A stretch of DNA of 64,000 bases from Chitinophaga pinensis. GTDB taxonomy: Bacteria; Bacteroidota; Bacteroidia; NS11-12g; UBA9320. Shown here piece after piece: positions 55,941 to 64,000 of the stretch. A program made the position numbers and the translations under genes. The stretch spans positions 1-64,000 of the forward strand of contig CAMDSC010000003.1 in NCBI GenBank assembly GCA_945907065.1. Reading direction: 5' to 3'. Below the pieces are notes generated by a model, which did not search any database, was not told where the DNA came from, and saw nothing but the letters and a program-made list of their open reading frames with translations. Numbering within the stretch: the first letter of the stretch is position 1; each line of letters starts with the position of its first letter.

Positions 55941-57653
55941 TTATATTTTCTCTCGTTTAAAAACTTTATAACCACCTTTATTCATTACAAGCTTAAATAG
56001 TCGGTTGGTATCCATATCTTCATTATGGTTAATTTTATAAACCAAATAAACCGGCTTATCAATCTCACCTTTCAAAAACCACTGTTTTTTAAAGCTATTT
56101 ACTAGCCCACGCTGGCTTTCGCTCAACTGGCCAATGGTATCAATACCTTGTTGTACACAATATTCGAAAGTTTCTTTATGCAATCCCTCTGATTTTTTGG
56201 GGTTACTTTTTTGAGTATAATAATAATGGGCATAGCTTTTAAAACCAACGGTTTCAATATAAATGTCTTTTCCTTGCAGGCCTTTATAAAAATTTATAAT
56301 ACTTCCTTGAACGTGGTTTTCAACTTTAGGAACTACAAAAATTCCAAGTTCTAATAAAAACACAGCATTTCCGATGAGCCAAATTTTTATACCTTTTCCT
56401 TCAGAGTTATTGTAAATAAAACCAATAATAAGAATAGATAAAAACAGTATTCCAAAAATCCATTCCCAACCTAACCAAGGTGTGGAAGTTAAAATGTTTT
56501 CTTTTGCAAAATCGTCATTAATTTTTGTTAAAACATATTTTTTAACTGTGGTGTTGGAAGTAATTAAAGGGATTAGTAAAAAAATGAGGCTATAAATAAA
56601 ACCTACAATTCCAATCAGTATTTTTTGCCAAAGCTTTAAAAATCCATCGGACTGATGCAAACCCCAAGCCCCTAAAAAAGTCAATGGTAAATAACACAGT
56701 GATGAGTAATGGACAATTTTTGTGGTTACCATTGAAAATAAAATCAACACTACCCAAAACATAATTTTCATCCATTTTATAAACGATTCATTATTTGAAT
56801 TGTCGGTTTTGAAAATATATGGCAAAGCAATAATTGCAGCCGGAAAGCACCCGATTAAAAGTACTACAGGATGATAGAACCATGGCTGACCATGCGACGC
56901 CACAGGGTGTAAAAATAAATCAACCTGGTACTTTAAAAATTCGTTAGTAAACCAAAATCCATTAGTAAGCCAGTCGGGCAAAAACCAAAGCAAAGGAATA
57001 ATTAGCATTGAAACTGTTAAGACGAATAAATCAAAGAAGCTGAAGTAAAGTTTAAATTTATTGACTATTAAATAAACCAAGCCGCATAGCCCAACTATTA
57101 ATATGGCTACCGGGCCTTTGGTAAGTAGGGCTAAGCCTAAAAAAAGTGCACATAAAATATAATTTTTTGTTCTAGCTTCGGATTTATTGGCACCTAAATA
57201 AAGTTGAACAATACCAAGAAAAATAAAGAGATTGAACCAGGGATCAATAATCCCGCTTTTAAAATAAAAATGGGGAGTAATGGAACCTAAGTAAAGCAAA
57301 ACCCACCACCAAGCCAACGTTTCATTAAATAGTTTTTTGCCATAAAAGTATAAAATATTTAGGGTAAAAATTCCGCAAATGGCGTTGGGTAATCTAGCTG
57401 CAAATTCACTAATACCAAACAGTTTCATACATCCCACCTGCATCCAAAAAAACAAGGGGGGTTTTTCCCAAAAAGGTTCATAATTTATTTGCACCCGACT
57501 ATAGTTGCCGGTTAAAATCATTTCACGTGCAGCTTCAGCAAAGTTTATTTCATCCCAATCAAATAAATGAACAGCCCCCAAAAAAGGAATAAAACCTGCT
57601 GCGGCAATTATGGTTATTAATAAATGAGGGTATTTTTTTATCATTCTTTTCAA
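55941..57653 (-). CDS. ArnT-like membrane glycosyltransferase (family 39/83)
   Basis: A 570-residue polytopic membrane enzyme using lipid-linked sugar donors at the periplasmic face. The first luminal loop after helix 1 has HLFDWDEINFAEAAREMI, which carries the DE metal/acceptor motif, followed by YEPFWEKPPLFFWMQV, also family-typical. About eleven helices follow, then a soluble C-terminal part. The TTG at 57653 overlaps the PAP2 gene stop; the ATG at 57644 is equally possible. Coupling to a PAP2 phosphatase suggests a lipid A or other lipid-linked glycan modification pathway. Confidence 0.85.
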   Translation of the reverse strand: MKRMIKKYPHLLITIIAAAGFIPFLGAVHLFDWDEINFAEAAREMILTGNYSRVQINYEPFWEKPPLFFWMQVGCMKLFGISEFAARLPNAICGIFTLNILYFYGKKLFNETLAWWWVLLYLGSITPHFYFKSGIIDPWFNLFIFLGIVQLYLGANKSEARTKNYILCALFLGLALLTKGPVAILIVGLCGLVYLIVNKFKLYFSFFDLFVLTVSMLIIPLLWFLPDWLTNGFWFTNEFLKYQVDLFLHPVASHGQPWFYHPVVLLIGCFPAAIIALPYIFKTDNSNNESFIKWMKIMFWVVLILFSMVTTKIVHYSSLCYLPLTFLGAWGLHQSDGFLKLWQKILIGIVGFIYSLIFLLIPLITSNTTVKKYVLTKINDDFAKENILTSTPWLGWEWIFGILFLSILIIGFIYNNSEGKGIKIWLIGNAVFLLELGIFVVPKVENHVQGSIINFYKGLQGKDIYIETVGFKSYAHYYYTQKSNPKKSEGLHKETFEYCVQQGIDTIGQLSESQRGLVNSFKKQWFLKGEIDKPVYLVYKINHNEDMDTNRLFKLVMNKGGYKVFKREKI

Positions 57654-58291
57654 TTGCTATTTATTTGTTTTGGCTCCCAATTAAATCCACTTGCTAACCA
57701 GGCCGAAATTAAACCAATAATAGCCCCACCTGTTACATCTTCTAAAAAATGTTGTTGCAAATAAACTCGACTTAACCCAACCCCAATAGCCATTAAAATA
57801 ACAATTAAACTTACTTTTTTATTTTTAAACCAAAATGCCAAAGTTAGTGCTATAGCGAATGCTGCGGATGAATGACCGGAAGGAAAACTATGATATTCAT
57901 GAACGGAAACCCCTTCGGTAAATACCAAATTAAATTTGTGAAGTACTAGTTTAGGGCGATTGTAATCAAATACTACAAATTTTAAAAACACAGTTAAAAG
58001 TGAGTTAATAATAAATGTGACTGCAAGCCGAATTGTGAAATTTGAACTTCTGATTATAAAAATTAGAATAACACCGATTGGCACTAATAGCCACTCTTCA
58101 CCAAGATTGGTATAGTATTTAAAAAGAAATCCTAAGTTATTTTGGTAATGATTGCTTAACCAAATATTAAAATTCCCATAAGGGGTAATGATAACAGAAG
58201 CTATGCAAAACATAATAAAACTGGCCCAAAACACAAGCACCCATTTATGTTCAATCAAGAACCTTTTATCAAACCCTTTCCATTTTAGCAT
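57650..58291 (-). CDS. PAP2-family phosphatase
   Basis: A 213-residue membrane phosphatase with about five hydrophobic helices. Active-site motifs: KFVVFDYNRPKLV (the K-x6-RP motif), SFPSGHSSAAFA with the PSGH core, and SRVYLQQHFLEDVTGG with the second catalytic His. It likely removes phosphate from lipid phosphates such as undecaprenyl pyrophosphate or lipid A. Translational overlap (4 bp) with the ArnT-like gene suggests that both act in one envelope pathway. Confidence 0.9.
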   Translation of the reverse strand: MLKWKGFDKRFLIEHKWVLVFWASFIMFCIASVIITPYGNFNIWLSNHYQNNLGFLFKYYTNLGEEWLLVPIGVILIFIIRSSNFTIRLAVTFIINSLLTVFLKFVVFDYNRPKLVLHKFNLVFTEGVSVHEYHSFPSGHSSAAFAIALTLAFWFKNKKVSLIVILMAIGVGLSRVYLQQHFLEDVTGGAIIGLISAWLASGFNWEPKQINSN

Positions 58292-58299
58292 ATTTTTAC

Positions 58300-58307
58300 T
58301 ATATTCG
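58300..58307 (+). promoter_or_regulatory. TATATTCG element
   Basis: TATATTCG, a TAnnTTCG variant, lies 55 nt before the START-like gene ATG and adjacent to the divergent PAP2 start. No -33 TTG is evident. Low-certainty call. Confidence 0.3.
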
Positions 58308-58362
58308 CGAACTTTAATTTTTTTTATACCCTAAAAAGTATATTTTTTAATTCTCGAATCGT

Positions 58363-58767
58363 ATGCAAAGTTCTAAAATAAATGACAAGCGGCAAAGAAT
58401 AGAATTGGAATTTCCAATGCATTGCTCGGCAAATACTTTATTTACCTATATATCATCCCCTTCAGGCCTATCTTCGTGGTTTGCAGATGATGTTTCTGTT
58501 CATGGAAATAATTATGTTTTTACATGGGATGATGGCGAAACTATCGAAGGCGAATTGGTTAAAAATCAAAATCGTAAACATATTAAGTTTCGTTGGATTG
58601 ACGGGCCTAATGTTAATGAAACTCTAGAATTTATAATTCATAAGGACGAAGTAACGGATGATTTAGCATTAATCGTTTGTGATTATGCCGAAGAAGAAAA
58701 TTATGATGAATTTGAAATGGTTTGGGAAAATCAGGTTCAAAATCTTAAAAAGCAAATCGGAGCCTAA
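58363..58767 (+). CDS. START-like (SRPBCC) domain protein
   Basis: A 134-residue cytoplasmic protein with the helix-grip fold typical of small ligand-binding SRPBCC proteins. RIELEFPMHCSANTLFTYISSPSGLSSWFADDV, in parts, is the conserved N-terminal section of the Bacteroidota version, and the acidic C-terminal helix (EMVWENQVQNLKKQIGA) closes the pocket. Ligand unknown. The next gene begins 8 bp downstream. Confidence 0.85.
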   Translation: MQSSKINDKRQRIELEFPMHCSANTLFTYISSPSGLSSWFADDVSVHGNNYVFTWDDGETIEGELVKNQNRKHIKFRWIDGPNVNETLEFIIHKDEVTDDLALIVCDYAEEENYDEFEMVWENQVQNLKKQIGA

Positions 58768-58775
58768 ATTTCTTT

Positions 58776-59387
58776 ATGCTTCAGTTAGCTGCATTTAGCC
58801 TACTACTTAGTCTTATTCATGTTTTAGTACCGCATCATTGGTTGCCATTGGCTTTATTGGCCAAGAGTGAAAAATGGAGTCGCCGACAAACTTTTAAATT
58901 ATCAGTTGTTGTAAGTTTGGCTCATGTTTTAAGTACCATTATTTTAGGGGTCATTATTGGTATCATCGGAATGGAAGCAGCCAATAAAATGAGTGGATTT
59001 ACCGAATGGTTTGCTCCGCTTTTATTGATTCTTTTTGGAATTATTTATGTGAGTCTTGGAGATCATCATCATCATGACGAAAAAGTTAAATTAAAAACAC
59101 ATTCGTTTGCAAAAATTGTAACCACAATGGCGGTTGCTATGTTTTTTTCTCCATGTCTAGAAGTTGAAACTTTTTATTTTAAAGCCGGAACCTATGGTTG
59201 GAAAGGAATAATTGCTGTTTCAGCAATTTATTTGGCCATAACTATTATTGGTATCACTGCACTTACCCTTTCGGGCAAAAAGACTATGGAGCGATTCAGA
59301 TTGCATTTTTTGGAACATTATGAAAAAAAAATAACAGGGGTAATTCTAATACTACTTGGCATTCTGTCTTACTTTGTGAAATTCTGA
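58776..59387 (+). CDS. NicO/LysE-type membrane protein with His-rich loop
   Basis: A 203-residue inner-membrane protein with about six helices. The opening LIHVLVPHHWLPLALL with adjacent histidines, plus a GDHHHHDE loop near residues 90-97, fits the NicO/RcnA-like (nickel or cobalt efflux) branch of the LysE superfamily, though the sequence is divergent and could be another metal or small-molecule exporter. MFFSPCLEVETFYF after the loop is an unusual Cys/Glu stretch in a helix. It is in an operon with the START-like gene. Substrate is not assigned. Confidence 0.6.
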   Translation: MLQLAAFSLLLSLIHVLVPHHWLPLALLAKSEKWSRRQTFKLSVVVSLAHVLSTIILGVIIGIIGMEAANKMSGFTEWFAPLLLILFGIIYVSLGDHHHHDEKVKLKTHSFAKIVTTMAVAMFFSPCLEVETFYFKAGTYGWKGIIAVSAIYLAITIIGITALTLSGKKTMERFRLHFLEHYEKKITGVILILLGILSYFVKF

Positions 59388-59399
59388 CAGGTCATTTTT

Positions 59400-59431
59400 T
59401 TTGGAAAACCTTTTGCAACAAACTAGCTTTG
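59400..59431 (+). promoter_or_regulatory. tig promoter (TTTG-N20-TAGCTTTG)
   Basis: TTTG ending at 59403 and, after 20 bases, TAGCTTTG at 59424-59431, followed by CACACC. The GTG start of tig is 28 nt downstream. Confidence 0.65.
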
Positions 59432-59459
59432 CACACCTAAAAAATAATATCAATATATA

Positions 59460-60842
59460 GTGAACATATCATTTCAAAAAATCGACAATCTTAATGGCAC
59501 TCTTTCAATAAATTTGGAAAAAGCTGACTACGAACCTAAAGTAGATGAACAAATAAAAGTTTATCGTAAAAAGGCTCAAATTCCTGGATTTAGGCCAGGA
59601 ACCGCGCCAGTATCTATGATAAAAAAACTTTATGGAAAAACATTTATAGCAGATGAAGTAAATAAATTGGCTACCGAAAAAATGTATGGTTATCTAAAGG
59701 ATAATGAGATTGATATTTTAGGTCAACCACTTTTAAGTATCAATACTCCATCGGATGTTGATTTTGATAAATCAGAAAACTTTACCTTTAATTTTGATTT
59801 AGGTTTAGCTCCCAACTTTGAATTTAATATTTCAGATAAAGACAGTATTACAAAATATGTGATAGAAGTAGATGATAAAGAAGTAGAAGCAGAAATTAGC
59901 AATCTTTGCCGTCGTCATGGTGTGCTTGAAAAAGTTGAAGAAAGCACTTCCGAATCGGATAGTATTTTAGTTATTCTTACCGAATTGGATAACGAAAACA
60001 AACCTTTGGAAGGTGGAGTTACAGGAAAGGAAACGACTGTGATTCCTGAATTGGTAAAGGATGAATCAACTAAAAACTTGTTTATGAATAAAAAAACAGG
60101 GGATAAAGTGTTTGTAAATATCAATACGTTGTTTAACGATAATGAAACAGTGATGGCTTCTGCAACAGGTATTCCAAAAGAAGGATTAATTGATTTGAAT
60201 CCGAATTTTGAAGCCGAAGTGAAGAATATTCAAAAATTTACTCCTTCCGAAATTAATCAGGACTTATTTGATAAAGTGTTTGGCCCCGGGGTTGTGACAG
60301 ATGAAGAAACTTTTAAGTCTAAAGTGAAAGAGAATGTGGAGATATATTATAATTCAGAAAGTGAGCATCATTTAGAACATGAATTGGATCATTTTATAAT
60401 GGACAAACATAATTTTGAATTGCCGGATACTTTCCTTACACGTTGGTTAATTGATTCACATCCCGAAGCTTATACTCCTGAAAATGCAAATGAAAAATAT
60501 GAAAAGGAATCAGGATCATTGCGTTATCAGCTTATTCAGGAAAAAGCAATAAAATTATATAATATTGAAATATCAGAAGATGAATTTAATCAAACTGCCT
60601 TGGGTTATTCAGCAAGTTTGCTTCGCAATTATGGTATTTCAAATCCTGAGTTTGCTTGGGTGCAGGAGTTTACTGAAAAACAAAAAAAGGATCAACGGTT
60701 TATGGATAAAGTGAGAGAAATAGCTATTCAACGTGCAGTTATTAATCACTTAAAAAATGTTGTAACTGTTGTAGAACAAAAAACAACAGTTGAGGGTTTT
60801 TATGATATGATCAAGGTACATAATCACCAACATAATCATTAA
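59460..60842 (+). CDS. tig: Trigger factor chaperone
   Basis: A 460-residue ribosome-associated chaperone. The N-terminal domain has the ribosome-binding region PGFRPGTAPVSMIKKLYG (about 43-60; the usual GFRxGKxP loop, here with T in place of K). The middle PPIase-type domain is degenerate, as in many Bacteroidota, and the C-terminal helical domain runs from about 270 to 450, ending in a His/Asn tail. Start codon is GTG. clpP begins 50 bp downstream. Confidence 0.92.
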   Translation: MNISFQKIDNLNGTLSINLEKADYEPKVDEQIKVYRKKAQIPGFRPGTAPVSMIKKLYGKTFIADEVNKLATEKMYGYLKDNEIDILGQPLLSINTPSDVDFDKSENFTFNFDLGLAPNFEFNISDKDSITKYVIEVDDKEVEAEISNLCRRHGVLEKVEESTSESDSILVILTELDNENKPLEGGVTGKETTVIPELVKDESTKNLFMNKKTGDKVFVNINTLFNDNETVMASATGIPKEGLIDLNPNFEAEVKNIQKFTPSEINQDLFDKVFGPGVVTDEETFKSKVKENVEIYYNSESEHHLEHELDHFIMDKHNFELPDTFLTRWLIDSHPEAYTPENANEKYEKESGSLRYQLIQEKAIKLYNIEISEDEFNQTALGYSASLLRNYGISNPEFAWVQEFTEKQKKDQRFMDKVREIAIQRAVINHLKNVVTVVEQKTTVEGFYDMIKVHNHQHNH

Positions 60843-60892
60843 TCAAAGATTTTTAAAAATAAAAAGTATAACAATTTAACCATAAAACAACC

Positions 60893-61558
60893 ATGAACGA
60901 CGGTAGAGAATTTAAAAAATACGCAACCAAGCATTTAGGAATAAATAGCTTACATGTAGATCATTATATTGAAAATATGACTCCTTATATTCTTGAGGAA
61001 CGTGAAATGAGAGTATCTCAAATGGATATCTTTTCACGATTGATGATGGATAGAATTATATTTTTAGGAACTGGAATAGATGATAATGTGGCCAATATTG
61101 TTGTTGGTCAGTTATTATTTTTAGATTCTTCTAATCCCGGTCGTGATATTCAAATATACCTTAACTCACCTGGAGGATCGGTTTATGCTGGCTTGGGTAT
61201 TTATGATACAATGCAATACATTACCAGTGATGTAAGTACCATTTGCACCGGTATTGCTGCAAGTATGGCAGCTGTATTGATGTGTGCAGGTAAAAAAGGA
61301 AAGCGTACTGCTTTGAAACATTCTCGTATTATGATTCACCAACCTTTGGGAGGAACTCAAGGTCAGGCTTCAGATATGGAAATTACGGTTAAAGAGATTC
61401 AAAAATTAAAAAAAGAACTTTACGATATTTTAGCAAATCATTCGGGTCAACCTTTCAAAAAAATTGAAAAAGACAGTGATCGTGATTATTGGATGACTGC
61501 CGATGAAGCTAAAGCTTATGGCATGGTGGATGAGGTATTGATTAAGAAAATTGTATAA
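60893..61558 (+). CDS. clpP: ATP-dependent Clp protease proteolytic subunit
   Basis: A 221-residue serine protease forming the Clp barrel. The catalytic Ser is in [10 protein letters not shown] (about 121), His in MIHQPLGG (about 146), Asp in DSDRDYWMT (about 196). The N-terminus is about 25 residues longer than E. coli mature ClpP and may be processed. The clpX start overlaps its stop by one base (TAATG), so the two are coupled. Confidence 0.97.
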   Translation: MNDGREFKKYATKHLGINSLHVDHYIENMTPYILEEREMRVSQMDIFSRLMMDRIIFLGTGIDDNVANIVVGQLLFLDSSNPGRDIQIYLNSPGGSVYAGLGIYDTMQYITSDVSTICTGIAASMAAVLMCAGKKGKRTALKHSRIMIHQPLGGTQGQASDMEITVKEIQKLKKELYDILANHSGQPFKKIEKDSDRDYWMTADEAKAYGMVDEVLIKKIV

Positions 61559-62769
61559 TGGCGCAACCCATTTGTGCTTTTTGCGGACGGCCTAAAAACC
61601 AGGTTGGAATACTTATAACAGGTGTTGAAGGAAACATTTGTGATGATTGCATACAACAGGCTGTTTTAATATTAGAAGAGGACAGTTCTGGCAAAAAAAC
61701 AAAAGGGCTGAAGTACAAACCTTCAAAAGTATTATTACCAAAAGATATTAAAGAACACCTTGACCAATGGGTTATCGGTCAAGATCAAGCAAAAAAAATA
61801 CTTTCAGTAGCGGTTTATAACCATTTTAAACGCCTTGCTTCGGATGTTGGAGATGACGGGGTGGAACTTGAAAAAAGTAATATTTTAATGATTGGGGAAA
61901 CCGGTACAGGAAAAACCCTTTTAGCCAAAACACTTGCAAAAATATTAGATGTACCATTTTGCATAGCTGATGCCACCGTTTTAACAGAAGCTGGATATGT
62001 TGGCGAAGATGTAGAAAGTATAATCACCCGACTTTTGCAAGCTGCTAATTACAATGTTGAAGCTGCCCAAAGGGGTATTATTTATATTGATGAGATGGAT
62101 AAAATATCAAGAAAATCAGATAATCCATCTATCACTCGTGATGTATCTGGCGAAGGTGTTCAGCAGGCTTTATTAAAATTATTAGAAGGAACCATTACAA
62201 ATGTTCCGCCACAAGGAGGAAGAAAACATCCCGACCAAAAATATATAGCTGTGGATACTAGTAATATATTATTTATCTGTGGTGGTGCTTTTGAAGGAAT
62301 TGACAGAATAATAGAACGACGACTTAATAAACAAACAGTTGGCTTTAAATCTACTAATGAAAGGAAATCAACTGAAAATATCCTTGAAAATGTTTCAGCT
62401 ACGGATTTGCGAAAGTTTGGTCTTATTCCTGAAATTTTAGGTCGGTTGCCAGTTTTGGCTAATCTTTCTCCATTAGATAAAGCTACCTTAAAACGAATAC
62501 TATTAGAACCTAAAAATGCATTATTAAAACAATATAAAAAATTGTTTGAACTTGAAAATAAGGAATTGGTGGTGTCGCATGAAATTATTGAACTTATTGT
62601 AGATACAGCATACGATTGCAAACTAGGAGCACGTGGATTAAGAAGTATTTGTGAATCTATTTTTATGGATGCAATGTATGATGCGCCATCAAATAATGAC
62701 GAGAAAGTTGAAATCAAAAAATCATTTGTTCAGGAAAAAATTGCAAAGTTTTTTGAGCAAGCGGCCTAA
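61558..62769 (+). CDS. clpX: ATP-dependent Clp protease ATPase subunit ClpX
   Basis: A 403-residue AAA+ unfoldase that feeds substrates to ClpP. An N-terminal zinc-binding domain with CAFCGRP and CDDC (about 6-32) is followed by the AAA core: Walker A GETGTGKT (about 112), GYVGEDVES pore-region, Walker [11 protein letters not shown], and sensor motifs ending ARGLRSI. Length is normal. Convergent with udk; 12 bp separate the stops, with an AT-rich inverted repeat across them. Confidence 0.97.
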   Translation: MAQPICAFCGRPKNQVGILITGVEGNICDDCIQQAVLILEEDSSGKKTKGLKYKPSKVLLPKDIKEHLDQWVIGQDQAKKILSVAVYNHFKRLASDVGDDGVELEKSNILMIGETGTGKTLLAKTLAKILDVPFCIADATVLTEAGYVGEDVESIITRLLQAANYNVEAAQRGIIYIDEMDKISRKSDNPSITRDVSGEGVQQALLKLLEGTITNVPPQGGRKHPDQKYIAVDTSNILFICGGAFEGIDRIIERRLNKQTVGFKSTNERKSTENILENVSATDLRKFGLIPEILGRLPVLANLSPLDKATLKRILLEPKNALLKQYKKLFELENKELVVSHEIIELIVDTAYDCKLGARGLRSICESIFMDAMYDAPSNNDEKVEIKKSFVQEKIAKFFEQAA

Positions 62770-62781
62770 ATAAATTAGGGA

Positions 62782-63387
62782 TTACAATTTATTTATTCGT
62801 TCAATTACTGAATTTAATCCTACTTCAAAATCATAGTTATTGGTTATCAAAATATCAGCTTTTTCCTTGTAAGGAAGTAAGTATTTCTTAAATGAGGGAA
62901 CAACCTGACTGTGCCACTGATAATGAATTTCAGAAATATCCATTCCTCTTTCTTCTGAATCCCGTTTTAGTCTTCGGTTATATTTTATTTCTTCATCCGC
63001 ATCAATAAAAATTTTTAAATCCAGTTTATTTGAAATATCACTGCGGTTCATAATAAATAAGCCTTCTACTATAATTATTGCAGCAGGCTTGATTGTGATT
63101 ATGTTTGGTATTTTATTAAAATTGTTAAAATGATATTCATCAATAACTAATTCATTTCCAGATTCCAAAATTTCAATATCGGCTAAAAATTTATCAAGAT
63201 TAAGACTTTCCGGTTCATCAAAATTTATTTCACCATTTTTATCTATTAGCTGCAAATGCAAAGGTTTGTAATAATGGTCTTGAGATAAAACTGATAAATC
63301 TGTATCGCTAAAAACCTCCTTTAATTTTTTAATAAACGTTGATTTGCCCGAAGCACTTCCACCTGAAATACCTATAATATAAGCCAT
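62782..63387 (-). CDS. udk: Uridine kinase
   Basis: A 201-residue nucleoside kinase of the pyrimidine salvage pathway. P-loop GISGGSASGKSTF (about 6-18), the DHYY and EPESL substrate segments, EGLFIM, and RRLKRDSEERG are typical. It is slightly short but complete. The T9SS gene upstream is on the same strand with an 18-bp gap. Confidence 0.92.
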   Translation of the reverse strand: MAYIIGISGGSASGKSTFIKKLKEVFSDTDLSVLSQDHYYKPLHLQLIDKNGEINFDEPESLNLDKFLADIEILESGNELVIDEYHFNNFNKIPNIITIKPAAIIIVEGLFIMNRSDISNKLDLKIFIDADEEIKYNRRLKRDSEERGMDISEIHYQWHSQVVPSFKKYLLPYKEKADILITNNYDFEVGLNSVIERINKL

Positions 63388-63404
63388 CCGGAACTACTGA
63401 ATTT

Positions 63405-64000
63405 TTATTCTGATTTAATAAATGCTATTGAAACTGTTCCTACTTCTGTAGTATATTTTAAATAATAGGGGCCTGGTTTCAAATTCAGTAAGTCAATTTG
63501 TTCTTCCTTGCTTTTTGTGATTCCACTTATTACTTTTATACCCAATACATTAAATATTTCAAACGTCGAAGGTACCCAAGTGTCTAACTGTTTGAGAACT
63601 AGAAAAGTGTTCGCAGGATTGGGATAAACCTCAATTTTAGACGATTTTATTTTTGATATTCCCAAGGTATTCATAATAATGGTGGTGTCTTTTGTGCATC
63701 CAATATTATCTGTAAGTTCAAGTCGTATAGGTTGCATGTGAGCAAAAGTTCTACTTATAGCCAATGAATCATCGGTTGAATATAAAATATTATTAATAAA
63801 CCATTTTCGGCTTTTAATATTGGTGCTAAAGTCTTTAAATATTACAGATGGATTTCTGAAGGTTACTGTTATAACAGGTTTGGGCAACTGCAAGGCATTG
63901 ATAATTAAAGAATCACTTACTGTGCAAATTTCTATAGTTGCTTCCAACTTTATTTTGTAAGAACCTGGTTTTGTAAATGTACCTGTTAATAATGAATCCC
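63405..64000 (-). CDS. T9SS cargo protein, 5' end outside window
   Basis: The C-terminal part of a secreted protein; the frame is open to the right window edge, so the signal peptide is not seen. Visible are two Ig- or PKD-like modules: one ends around 63947 with GTFTKPGSYKIKLEATIE, the second has IKSRKWFINNILYSTDD and PIRLELTDNIGCTKDT. The last 75 residues are a T9SS sorting domain (KIEVYPNPANTFLVLKQ, EIFNVLGIKVI, LKPGPYYLKYT). Upstream of udk on the same strand. Confidence 0.8.
   Translation of the reverse strand, partial: DSLLTGTFTKPGSYKIKLEATIEICTVSDSLIINALQLPKPVITVTFRNPSVIFKDFSTNIKSRKWFINNILYSTDDSLAISRTFAHMQPIRLELTDNIGCTKDTTIIMNTLGISKIKSSKIEVYPNPANTFLVLKQLDTWVPSTFEIFNVLGIKVISGITKSKEEQIDLLNLKPGPYYLKYTTEVGTVSIAFIKSE

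Noticed and set aside
62768-62794. AT-rich inverted repeat between clpX and udk as a terminator
   Set aside because: The 9-bp stem AAATAAATT/AATTTATTT is weak and overlaps both stop codons; chance is likely in this composition.

Overview
The window is about 64 kb of low-GC chromosomal DNA from a member of the Bacteroidota. Four things point there: five secreted proteins end in type IX secretion (T9SS) sorting domains, promoters follow the TTG-N19/20-TAnnTTTG pattern, Shine-Dalgarno sequences are essentially absent, and the gene order rpsU-xerC-hpf-tRNAs-tuf-tRNA-Trp-secE-nusG-rplKAJL-rpoBC-DUF3467 is typical of the phylum. I cannot name the genus. Most of the window is core genome; accessory DNA is concentrated at 15.9-31.3 kb.

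Left part (1-16 kb): a truncated O-antigen ligase-like gene, a LysM/RlpA-like wall protein, a family 9 glycosyltransferase, TerC, MscL and a TM2 protein. A tightly overlapping ribD-yigZ-M36 peptidase operon follows, divergent from prmC and an inward-rectifier K+ channel; then rpiB, tatC, rsmG, a small T9SS cargo protein and a polysaccharide deacetylase. The gmd-fcl pair makes GDP-L-fucose, presumably for surface glycans. A small palindromic repeat lies between gmd and fcl, and a perfect 25-bp stem terminator follows fcl.

Middle part (17-31 kb): a giant surface protein gene with FG-GAP, HYR and Ig-like modules and a T9SS C-terminus. It is split by one in-frame TAA into 966- and 1363-codon ORFs, and its distal half encodes an unusual Cys/His 12-residue repeat. 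Upstream lies a small secreted protein in the same transcription unit. Then come cysteine desulfurase, a ureohydrolase and efp, followed by a patch of remnants and small genes (DUF2975 fragment with a Cro-like regulator, CsbD-like protein, truncated carboxypeptidase-regulatory-domain protein, zinc-ribbon membrane protein) and a 120-bp GC-rich structured element.

Right part (31-64 kb): mfd, a small HMA-domain protein, the transcription/translation supercluster with five tRNA genes, a 1037-residue T9SS surface protein, acpP-fabF-rnc, a membrane glycosyltransferase with a PAP2 phosphatase, a START-like protein with a membrane protein, the proteostasis operon tig-clpP-clpX, udk, and a truncated T9SS cargo gene at the right edge.

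The most notable observations are the in-frame stop in the giant surface gene, its C-x4-H-x-H-C repeat, the GC-rich structured element at 30.0 kb, promoter -7 elements that abut or overlap start codons, and the TTTGCA-type extension of those promoters. I found no clear novel defence or mobile system, no CRISPR array and no insertion sequence.
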